From contig CAIMKO010000396.1 of assembly GCA_903841915.1 (NCBI GenBank), positions 1 to 5,212 on the forward strand: 5,212 nucleotides of DNA. Direction: 5' to 3'. Below are positions 1 to 5,212 of this stretch, piece by piece (within the stretch, counting starts at the first letter, position 1; each line of letters opens with the position of its first letter). The notes below the pieces were generated by a model, which ran no database searches, was not told the origin of the DNA, and was given only the letters and a program-made list of their open reading frames with translations. The position numbers were made by a program, and so were the translations under genes. The DNA comes from an uncultured Chitinophagaceae bacterium. GTDB lineage: Bacteria > Bacteroidota > Bacteroidia > Chitinophagales > Chitinophagaceae.

Positions 1-104
1 AGTTTACTTTTAAGGGTTGTCAAAGACTATGACGTTGATAGGCTACAGATGTACAGCTAGTAATAGCAAAGTCGAGTAGTACTAATTACCCGTAAGCTTT
101 ATTT
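1..104 (+). rRNA. rrl: 23S ribosomal RNA, 3' end only
   Basis: This is the 3'-terminal part of a large-subunit rRNA gene. The segments GACTATGACGTTGATAGGCT and GAGTAGTACTAATTACCCGT correspond to the conserved last helices of bacterial 23S rRNA (compare GATAGGCCGGGTGTG and CTAACCGGTACTAATGAACC in E. coli). The gene begins left of the window, so only about 100 nt are visible. The 3' boundary is an estimate, made by aligning the closing CCGTAAGCTT to the E. coli CCGTGAGGCTTAACCTT end; the mature end could differ by several bases. A 5S gene follows on the same strand, which confirms the tail of an rRNA operon. Confidence 0.93.
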
Positions 105-147
105 TTTATTCTTGTAATTTTTCAAGCTTCCCGATATGTAACTTATT

Positions 148-167
148 TAATTATTAATTAATAATTA
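148..167. repeat. Perfect 20-bp AT-only palindrome in the 23S-5S spacer
   Basis: Positions 148-157 (TAATTATTAA) are the exact reverse complement of 158-167. The palindrome lies in the 72-bp spacer between the 23S and 5S genes, which has no tRNA. In the precursor transcript it could fold as a weak A-U hairpin of about 8 bp with a 4-nt loop, and it might mark a processing region. It contains only A and T in an AT-rich spacer, so chance or drift is a real alternative. No function is shown by the sequence. Confidence 0.5.
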
Positions 168-176
168 TGAAGATTT

Positions 177-290
<114 letters not shown>

Positions 291-295
291 TTTTT

Positions 296-336
296 AAACC
301 CAATCAGATTTATTTCTGGTTGGGTTTTTTGTTTTT
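296..336 (+). terminator. Intrinsic terminator of the rRNA operon
   Basis: The left arm at 296-308 (AAACCCAATCAGA) pairs with the right arm at 315-327 (TCTGGTTGGGTTT) over 13 bp with a single G-U pair and a 6-nt loop. The right arm runs into a T tract (325-330, then 332-336). It starts six bases after the 5S end, the expected place for the end of the operon. The A-rich left arm also gives some capacity on the opposite strand. Confidence 0.9.
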
Positions 337-359
337 ATGACCCGATTGCTTTAGCTTTC
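328..359 (+). promoter_or_regulatory. Candidate Bacteroidota-type promoter for the lipid kinase gene
   Basis: TTTG at 328-331 and TAGCTTTC at 352-359 are separated by 20 bp. The Bacteroides/Flavobacterium housekeeping promoter is TTTG, 19-21 bp, TAnnTTTG, so the -33 box matches fully and the -7 box differs only in its last base. Transcription would start near 365, leaving a leader of roughly ten bases before the ATG at 376. The -33 box lies inside the T tract of the rRNA terminator. The call rests on a consensus match alone. Confidence 0.42.
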
Positions 360-375
360 TTCTTCCAACTAACTG

Positions 376-1224
376 ATGCTGATCTCCAACATTGCCATAC
401 TAGAAAACCCTTCTGCCGGAAAAGGCAGATCTGGTCATTTGTCTGCCTGGCTGGAACAACAATTACAAGCAAAAAATATTGCCTGCAGCATTTTTAAAAA
501 AGAATGGCCCGCTTCTTTTGAAGGATTCTCCGATATCTGGATCATTGGCGGCGACGGGACCATTAACTATTTCATCAATCATTATCCCAATTGTACATTA
601 CCACTTGCTCTATTTAAAGGTGGCACAGGGGATGATCTTGCCTGGAAATTATATGGCGATATCAGCAATCAGGAACAATTTCAACTTGTATTGAAGAGTG
701 AGCCAAAATATGTAGACGCCGGAAAATTCAATGATACCCTTTTTATCAATTGTTTGGGTGTTGGATTTGACGGTGCTGTTCTTGAGTCGATGGGAGCGAT
801 CCGTTTTATCGGCGGTCATTTTGGTTATCTGATAGAAGTGGTCAAAAACATGTTTTCATTTAAAGAACATCTGTTTACCATAACTGCCAATGGAGAACAA
901 TGGACTGAAAAGTTTTTGCTCGTTATGGTCAATAATTCCAGCAGAGCCGGCGGCGGATTCTTTGTAGCACCTCATGCAAAACTGAATGACGCTAAATTAG
1001 ACATGGTACTTTGTAAAAAGCTGCCTGTCCTGAAAAGATTACGGTATCTGCCCATCATAGAAAAAGGAAAACATCTTCACCTGCCTTTTATCATCTATCG
1101 CTTGGGCGAAAAGTTTTCCATACAATGCGATGCCGTGGTTCCCTTACAAATAGACGGTGAATTATTATTTGCTAAGGACCTGGAGGTTGAAGTGTTGCCG
1201 AATAAATTCTTATTCAGGTATTAA
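376..1224 (+). CDS. Diacylglycerol kinase family lipid kinase (YegS/DgkB-like)
   Basis: A 282-residue protein, the usual length for soluble or peripheral bacterial lipid kinases that phosphorylate diacylglycerol or a related lipid with ATP at the inner membrane face. The N-terminal catalytic domain (about 5-130) has the NPSAGKGRSG loop (11-20), the nucleotide-binding IIGGDGT (56-62) and GGTGDD (82-87). The C-terminal beta-sandwich has FINCLGVGFDGAV (123-135), VAPHAKLNDAKLD (198-209) and a closing QIDGE (258-262) that carries the conserved Asp-Gly-Glu. There is no signal peptide or membrane helix. Two positions depart from common family motifs: GTGDD where GTGND is usual, and NDAKLD where a DG-x-LD form is usual. 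The ATG at 376 follows an in-frame TAA at 370-372 by one codon, so the start cannot lie further upstream. No Shine-Dalgarno is seen, as is normal in this phylum. Family assignment is firm. The lipid substrate (diacylglycerol, a sphingoid base, ceramide or undecaprenol-like) cannot be read from the sequence, so no symbol is given. Confidence 0.9.
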   Translation: MLISNIAILENPSAGKGRSGHLSAWLEQQLQAKNIACSIFKKEWPASFEGFSDIWIIGGDGTINYFINHYPNCTLPLALFKGGTGDDLAWKLYGDISNQEQFQLVLKSEPKYVDAGKFNDTLFINCLGVGFDGAVLESMGAIRFIGGHFGYLIEVVKNMFSFKEHLFTITANGEQWTEKFLLVMVNNSSRAGGGFFVAPHAKLNDAKLDMVLCKKLPVLKRLRYLPIIEKGKHLHLPFIIYRLGEKFSIQCDAVVPLQIDGELLFAKDLEVEVLPNKFLFRY

Positions 1225-1252
1225 GGATCGTAGCAATTCATCTTTTAATAAC

Positions 1253-1283
1253 TTCGAGCTTTCCCTTGCATATATTAGCTTTA
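1253..1283 (+). promoter_or_regulatory. Candidate promoter for the propeller-phosphoesterase gene
   Basis: TAGCTTTA at 1276-1283 matches the TAnnTTTG -7 box except in the last base, and TTCG at 1253-1256 is a three-of-four match to the -33 TTTG at a 19-bp spacing. Transcription would begin near 1290, just before the ATG at 1299. The same TAGCTTT core occurs in front of the lipid kinase gene. The -33 box is weak, and the region is short and AT-rich, so a chance match is possible. Confidence 0.35.
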
Positions 1284-1298
1284 CAAAAAAATAGTTTC

Positions 1299-3725
1299 AT
1301 GCGAAAGATCATAGTCTTCATTTTTTTAATAACGGTTGTTGCCGCTCAATCTCAAACTTTACAGGAAATAGAAAGTAAAAGGGTGAATCTTCCCAATGGA
1401 TGGAGTTTGACTCCTGTCGGAAAAAGTATTGCACTGGGCGATCTTCCTTTAAATATTGCTGTTAGTAAAAGTAAAAAATTAATTGCTGTTACCAATAACG
1501 GACAAAGCGAACAGACCATTCAGCTGATCGATGCTGTGAAAGAAGTAGAGCTGGACAATATCGTGATCGCGAAAAGCTGGTATGGATTAAAATTCAGTGC
1601 TGATGAGAAAAATTTATATGCAGCCTGCGGTAATGATAATATGATCTTGAAATATTCCATCGTCAATAATAAGTTGAAGGTTGCAGATAGTATCATCCTC
1701 GGTAAACGCTGGCCTGAAAAGATATGGCCTTCCGGAATTGAAATAGATGACGCCAAGCAAATATTGTATGTGGTGACCAAAGAAAATAATTCTTTGTACA
1801 TCATAGACCTAAAAACCAAAAATACGATTTCAAAAATTGCATTAGGCGCAGAAGCCTATGCATGCCTGCTTTCAGCCGATAAAAAAATATTGTATATCTC
1901 TTCTTGGGGCGGCGATAAAGTTTTGTTCTTTGATGTGCTGAATAATAAGCTGCAAAAGGAAATACCTGTTGGAGATAATCCCAATGAAATGGTCCTGAGT
2001 AAAAACGGCAAATATTTATTTGTTCCAAATGCCAATGATAATTCTGTTTCTGTGATCGATGCAACACAACAAAAAGTGATCGAGACATTGAATGCGGCAT
2101 TGTATCCCAATTCGCCAAGTGGTTCTACTAGTAATGGCGTTGCTTTGAGTGAAGATGAAAAAATTTTATACATCGCCAATGCAGATAATAATTGTTTGAG
2201 TGTTTTTGATGTAAGTGTTCCCGGGAAGAGTGTATCAAAAGGATTCATTCCGGTAGGATGGTATCCCAGCAATGTAAAAGTGATCGGCAAAAAACTATTC
2301 GTCAGCAACGGAAAGGGATTTACATCAAAACCTAATCCCAAAGGACCAAGTCCGTTTAATGCAAGACAGGCAGTAGTATACCAACAAGGTGATCCACACA
2401 GAAGTCAGAATGTAGAATATATCGCCGGATTATTTACCGGAACACTGAGTATCATTAATGAGCCTTCCGAAAAACAATTGAGTATTTTTTCTCAGGCTGT
2501 GTATCATAATACACCTTATTCAAAGAATATCGAATTGAATGCGGCAGGAGAAAAAGGGAATCCGATCCCTATGAAAGTAGGTGATGTTTCACCGATCAAA
2601 CATGTGTTCTATATCATCAAAGAAAACAGAACCTATGATCAGGTTTTGGGTGATGTAAAGGCCGGTAACGGTGATACAAGTTTAACCCTGTTTGGAGAAA
2701 AGATCACTCCGAACCTTCATTCGATCGTCAAGAATTTTGTGTTACTGGATAATTTTTATTGTGATGCAGAAGTGAGTGCCGACGGGCATAATTGGAGCAT
2801 GGGCGCTTATGCTACTGATTATCTGGAAAAGACATGGCCTACGAGTTATGGAGGTCGCGGTGGTGGTTATGATGGTGAAGGAATGCGTGCTGTTGCCAAT
2901 AATAAAAATGGATTTATTTGGGATAATTGTAAAAGAAATAATGTGAGTTACAGGACTTATGGAGAGTTTGCGGATTATGCAAAAGCCAATATCGAATCAT
3001 TAAAAGGGAATGCATGTCCTACTTATACTGGATGGAATCTCGATGTTCGTGATACCACAAGGTTCTATCAATGGAAAAAAGAATTTGATTCTTTGGTTTT
3101 AATCAATGCAGTACCTCATTTTAATACGATGCGTTTTGGAAATGATCATACAGAAGGTTTGCGTAAGAACAGACCAACTCCTTATGCTTTTGTTGCTGAT
3201 AATGATCTGGCAGTTGGATTATTCATAGAATATTTAAGCAAGAGTTCGATCTGGAAAGAATCAGCCGTTTTCATATTGGAAGATGATGCACAGAATGGTC
3301 CTGATCATGTGGATGCACACAGAAGTCCGGCTTATGTTATCAGTCCTTATATCAAAAGAAATTATGTAGATCATACCATGTATTCTACTTCTTCTATGAT
3401 CAGAACAATGGAATTGATCCTGGGTATGCCACCGATGACACAGTATGATGCGGCTGCAATGCCCATGTGGAAAAGCTTTACAGCGAATCCTGATTTCACG
3501 AATTTTAGTCATTTGCCTGCCAATATTGATCTGAATGAAAAGAACGGCCAAAATAAAATGGCTGCGCTGAGTGAAAAATTTGACTGGAGTAAAGAAGATA
3601 AAGTGCCTGATCTTGTATTCAATGAAATTTTATGGCAGGGTATTAAAGGGGTCAATCCCCCTGCACCATCAAGAGCTGCTTTTGTAAAAGTGAGTAAGAA
3701 GAATAAAAAAGATGCAGATGATTAA
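1299..3725 (+). CDS. Secreted bifunctional YncE-like beta-propeller / alkaline phosphatase-type phosphoesterase
   Basis: An 808-residue exported protein of the kind annotated as bifunctional YncE family/alkaline phosphatase family protein. A signal peptide (MRKIIVFIFLITVVAA, likely cut after Ala16) fixes the ATG at 1299; a TTG 11 codons upstream would bury it. There is no lipobox cysteine, so it is probably periplasmic or released. Residues about 40-340 form YVTN-like propeller blades; clear units are 224-264 (VGDNPNEMVLS, then FVPNANDNSVSVID) and 278-305 (SNGVALSEDEKILYIANADN). A phosphoesterase domain of the phospholipase C/AcpA type (PF04185-like) spans about 434-725. It has FYIIKENRTYD (437-447; Glu and Asn as metal ligands and Thr445 as probable nucleophile), SADGHNW (493-499), NDHTEG (615-620) and EDDAQNGPDHVDAHRS (661-676; Asp and His metal ligands). 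All expected active-site motifs are present, so an active enzyme is likely. The substrate (phospholipid, phosphomonoester or other) is unknown. The tail is lysine-rich, without a recognisable type IX secretion C-terminal domain. The gene is 74 bp from the lipid kinase gene on the same strand, with its own candidate promoter. Confidence 0.9.
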   Translation: MRKIIVFIFLITVVAAQSQTLQEIESKRVNLPNGWSLTPVGKSIALGDLPLNIAVSKSKKLIAVTNNGQSEQTIQLIDAVKEVELDNIVIAKSWYGLKFSADEKNLYAACGNDNMILKYSIVNNKLKVADSIILGKRWPEKIWPSGIEIDDAKQILYVVTKENNSLYIIDLKTKNTISKIALGAEAYACLLSADKKILYISSWGGDKVLFFDVLNNKLQKEIPVGDNPNEMVLSKNGKYLFVPNANDNSVSVIDATQQKVIETLNAALYPNSPSGSTSNGVALSEDEKILYIANADNNCLSVFDVSVPGKSVSKGFIPVGWYPSNVKVIGKKLFVSNGKGFTSKPNPKGPSPFNARQAVVYQQGDPHRSQNVEYIAGLFTGTLSIINEPSEKQLSIFSQAVYHNTPYSKNIELNAAGEKGNPIPMKVGDVSPIKHVFYIIKENRTYDQVLGDVKAGNGDTSLTLFGEKITPNLHSIVKNFVLLDNFYCDAEVSADGHNWSMGAYATDYLEKTWPTSYGGRGGGYDGEGMRAVANNKNGFIWDNCKRNNVSYRTYGEFADYAKANIESLKGNACPTYTGWNLDVRDTTRFYQWKKEFDSLVLINAVPHFNTMRFGNDHTEGLRKNRPTPYAFVADNDLAVGLFIEYLSKSSIWKESAVFILEDDAQNGPDHVDAHRSPAYVISPYIKRNYVDHTMYSTSSMIRTMELILGMPPMTQYDAAAMPMWKSFTANPDFTNFSHLPANIDLNEKNGQNKMAALSEKFDWSKEDKVPDLVFNEILWQGIKGVNPPAPSRAAFVKVSKKNKKDADD

Positions 3726-3742
3726 TCAAGAAATAATTTTTA

Positions 3743-3790
3743 TTTAATTACAAAGGCCACAATATTTTTTTTGTGGCCTTTGTAATTAAA
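3743..3790. terminator. Bidirectional terminator between convergent genes
   Basis: The arms at 3743-3762 and 3771-3790 are perfect reverse complements over 20 bp, around an 8-nt loop (TATTTTTT). The GC-rich core GGCCAC/GTGGCC lies next to the loop. The hairpin starts 17 bp after the stop codon of the + strand phosphoesterase gene, and the - strand reductase gene ends 78 bp to its right, so one element can serve both transcripts. T-rich flanks exist on both sides but are not uninterrupted: in the + direction the core is followed by TTTGTAATTAA, and in the - direction by TTTGTAATTAAATAAAAATT. Confidence 0.85.
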
Positions 3791-3848
3791 AATGCTTTTC
3801 ATAATTAATGAACAGCGTATGATGCACAGATGGTCTTATTAAGTAGTA

Positions 3849-3878
3849 ATGTTGCCGGCAAAATATTTCAGGCAACAT
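3849..3878. repeat. Inverted repeat over the stop codon of the reductase gene
   Basis: ATGTTGCC (3849-3856) and GGCAACAT (3871-3878) are perfect 8-bp inverted arms around a 14-nt loop that contains the TGA stop (3868-3870, - strand) of the aldo/keto reductase gene. The left arm also overlaps a separate 10-bp palindrome, TTGCCGGCAA (3852-3861). In the - strand mRNA it would form a hairpin around the stop, without a T tract after it. It may protect the mRNA 3' end or assist termination, or it may be chance. Confidence 0.35.
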
Positions 3879-4743
3879 CTTCACCTGTAGATGCGATCCA
3901 TAATTTAAACCAGTCTTCTCTGGATAAATGAATATGATTCGCTTCTTTGGCTTGTAATAAACGATCCAATTTAGTGCTGCCCACGACGGGAATGATCCCT
4001 GAAGGATGGAATAAGAGCCAGGTCACTAAGATCTGGTCGATACCTGTATTGTATTTTTCAGCAAGCTCAGTTGCTGCAGCAGTAATACTTCTGAAGCGGT
4101 GATGGCTTTCATCGGTAAACATTCCACCACCCATTGGTGACCATGCCATCGGCACGATATTGTGTTGTAAACAATTGTCCAATGTGCCGTCTATGAAAGC
4201 AGTTAAATGAATGATGGATATTTCAATCTGATTGAATTCAATTAAAATATATTTTCTTAAAACTTCTGTTTGATGCGGCAAAAAATTAGATACACCGAAA
4301 TGTTTAATCTTACCTTGTTCTTTTAAATGGGTGATAGCCTCTGCAACTTCAATTGGGTTTAATAAAGGATCCGGACGATGAATAAATAAAACATCCAGAT
4401 AATCTGTTCCAAAATTCTTCAATGATCTTTCGGTGGATTGTATGATATGTTTTGCAGAAGTATTGTAAGATTTGATCTGATGATGCGGACGGTTTTCTGT
4501 CAGCATCTGAATGCCGCATTTTGTTATTAGCTGCATTTGGGAACGTAATGCAGGGGCTTCTTTTAGTGCATTACCAAATTCTTCTTCGGTAGTATAATCG
4601 CCGTAAATATCTGCATGGTCAAAAGCTGTGATGCCATGGTCCAGACAGGTTTCGATCATTTTTCTGTAAGCTGCGGTTGAATAATTGGCACCCCATTTTC
4701 CCCAACGCATACAACCTGCAACGGGTGATGAGAATTTCAGCAT
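3868..4743 (-). CDS. ydhF: Aldo/keto reductase, YdhF-like
   Basis: A 291-residue cytoplasmic NAD(P)H-dependent oxidoreductase with a TIM-barrel fold, close in length to E. coli YdhF (about 298 aa). The full catalytic tetrad is visible: Asp42 and Tyr47 in FDHADIYGDY (41-50), Lys75 in LITKCGI (72-78) and His122 in FIHRPDP (120-126). Further matches to YdhF include GKIKHFGVSNF (144-154), NQIEIS (171-176), DGTLDN (185-190), PMAWSPMGGG (198-207) and the end REDWFKLWIASTGEDV (275-290). Cofactor contacts are expected from GSTKLDR (255-261). No signal peptide is seen. The ATG at 4743 begins MLKFSSPVAGCMRWGKWG, which aligns with the normal family N-terminus, so the gene is complete. It starts 34 bp after the agmatine deiminase stop on the same strand and is probably its operon partner. 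Substrates of YdhF-type enzymes are poorly defined; a link to aldehydes from polyamine metabolism would be inference only. Confidence 0.93.
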   Translation of the reverse strand: MLKFSSPVAGCMRWGKWGANYSTAAYRKMIETCLDHGITAFDHADIYGDYTTEEEFGNALKEAPALRSQMQLITKCGIQMLTENRPHHQIKSYNTSAKHIIQSTERSLKNFGTDYLDVLFIHRPDPLLNPIEVAEAITHLKEQGKIKHFGVSNFLPHQTEVLRKYILIEFNQIEISIIHLTAFIDGTLDNCLQHNIVPMAWSPMGGGMFTDESHHRFRSITAAATELAEKYNTGIDQILVTWLLFHPSGIIPVVGSTKLDRLLQAKEANHIHLSREDWFKLWIASTGEDVA

Positions 4744-4760
4744 CGGTCGTTATTTAGAAA

Positions 4761-4781
4761 CTAAAATTATGAAAATTTTAG
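4761..4781. repeat. Short inverted repeat in the agmatine deiminase-reductase gap
   Basis: CTAAAATT (4761-4768) and AATTTTAG (4774-4781) are perfect 8-bp inverted arms around ATGAA. The right arm covers the TAA stop (4778-4780, - strand) of the deiminase gene, and the whole lies just upstream of the reductase ATG. On the - strand it also contains TAATTTTA, a seven-of-eight match to a -7 box, but I see no TTTG at the right distance. A weak hairpin between two co-transcribed genes or an operator are both possible; so is chance in AT-rich sequence. Confidence 0.35.
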
Positions 4782-5212
4782 ATAGCGGGCTCCTGCTGAC
4801 TTAAGCAATGCCAACTACCCAATCCCCAGATCACATCTGTGCTGTTGATACCGATCACTTTTCTGGTAGGGAAACATTGCTGAATGATAGCAAGTGCTCT
4901 TTCATCATTCGCATCATTAAAGACGGGGACAGCCACCACTGCATTGGCTATATAAAAATTTGCATAGGATGCAGGCAGGCGTTGGTCTTCCCAGATAACA
5001 TGCTCTGCAGGCATAGGAAGTTCAATGATATTTAATTGTTTGCCATTCAATAAACGCATCTGCTGTAACTGTTTCAAATTATGTTGCAGCAAAGGATAGT
5101 TCTCGTCATTCATGTTTTCTTCAACGGTTGCAATCACCGTGTCCTCATTTACAAAACGAACTGTGTCATCGATATGTCCGTCGGTATCATCACCGATGAT
5201 ACCTTCATCCAC
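4778..5212 (-). CDS. aguA: Agmatine deiminase (porphyromonas-type peptidylarginine deiminase family), C-terminal part
   Basis: The last 144 residues of a gene whose 5' end lies beyond the right edge; the family is usually about 340-370 residues, so more than half is missing from view. The family hydrolyses agmatine to N-carbamoylputrescine and ammonia in the arginine decarboxylase route to putrescine. Visible active-site motifs, numbered in the fragment, are GDDTDGHIDDTVRF (7-20), with the catalytic His13 and substrate-contacting Asp residues, and WGLGSWHCLSQQEPA (129-143), with the nucleophile Cys136. The segment before the Cys is GLGSWHC rather than the GGGNIHC known from plant agmatine deiminases, but the His-Cys and the SQQ/TQQ tail are kept. 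The GTG at the window edge is an internal Val codon, not the start. Other members of the superfamily (peptidylarginine deiminase, arginine deiminase) are less likely: DDTDGHIDD is typical of the agmatine group. The symbol is given by family resemblance. Confidence 0.88.
   Translation of the reverse strand: MDEGIIGDDTDGHIDDTVRFVNEDTVIATVEENMNDENYPLLQHNLKQLQQMRLLNGKQLNIIELPMPAEHVIWEDQRLPASYANFYIANAVVAVPVFNDANDERALAIIQQCFPTRKVIGINSTDVIWGLGSWHCLSQQEPAI

Noticed and set aside
94..129. Two AAGCTT copies (94-99 and 124-129) that could pair across the 23S 3' end
   Set aside because: AAGCTT is self-complementary, so any two copies can pair. Six base pairs across a 24-nt AT-rich loop is too weak to claim a processing stem without the 23S 5' flank.
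105..176. A tRNA gene in the 23S-5S spacer
   Set aside because: The 72-bp spacer is AT-rich, with no TTCRA-type T-loop or acceptor pairing.
479..694. A 71-codon + strand open frame inside the lipid kinase gene
   Set aside because: It lies in another frame over the GGDGT and GGTGDD coding region and has no family features.
1266..1298. An 11-codon N-terminal extension of the phosphoesterase from a TTG codon
   Set aside because: It would place extra residues before a textbook signal peptide and overlaps the candidate -7 box. The ATG at 1299 explains the sequence better.
1856..2341. A 161-codon open frame on the - strand inside the propeller-phosphoesterase gene, with shorter ones at 1520-1819, 1801-2118 and 3261-3551
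   Set aside because: They lie antisense to a gene with clear domains, overlap one another, and show no recognisable motifs or promoters. They are frame shadows.
4808..5035. A 75-codon + strand open frame opposite the agmatine deiminase gene
   Set aside because: It is antisense to conserved active-site coding sequence and shows no motif of its own.

Overview
The window looks like chromosomal DNA from a member of the Bacteroidota. The 23S and 5S rRNA sequences have the Bacteroidota style. Gene starts lack Shine-Dalgarno sequences, and two of them sit just downstream of TAnnTTTG-like -7 boxes, the promoter type known from Bacteroides and Flavobacterium. The gene set (a bifunctional YncE-like/phosphoesterase protein, an agmatine deiminase, a YdhF-like reductase) also fits. 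A Chitinophagaceae-like source is a guess that the window cannot settle.

Layout, left to right. Positions 1-104 are the last part of a 23S rRNA gene, and 177-290 are a complete 5S rRNA gene, both on +. They are separated by a tRNA-free, AT-rich spacer that holds a perfect 20-bp palindrome. A strong intrinsic terminator at 296-336 closes the rRNA operon. A + strand lipid kinase gene of the diacylglycerol kinase family follows (376-1224), then a secreted two-domain protein (1299-3725) with an N-terminal YVTN/YncE-like beta-propeller and a C-terminal metal-dependent phosphoesterase. A hairpin with a perfect 20-bp stem (3743-3790) separates this + strand block from a convergent - strand block. 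That block contains an aldo/keto reductase (3868-4743) and, upstream of it in transcription order, the C-terminal part of an agmatine deiminase (4778-5212) cut by the window edge.

How the genes may work together. The two - strand genes are 34 bp apart and probably co-transcribed. Agmatine deiminase makes N-carbamoylputrescine in the arginine-to-putrescine route, but the reductase has no obvious step in that route. The lipid kinase and the secreted phosphoesterase are co-oriented, yet each has its own candidate promoter. A shared role in lipid turnover is only a hypothesis.

Most of the window is ordinary housekeeping or accessory-metabolic sequence. I see no CRISPR array, insertion sequence, phage gene or defence system, and no convincing new biological system. 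The most notable points are the propeller-phosphoesterase fusion of unknown substrate, a promoter candidate overlapping the rRNA terminator, residue variations in the lipid kinase, and several perfect inverted repeats.
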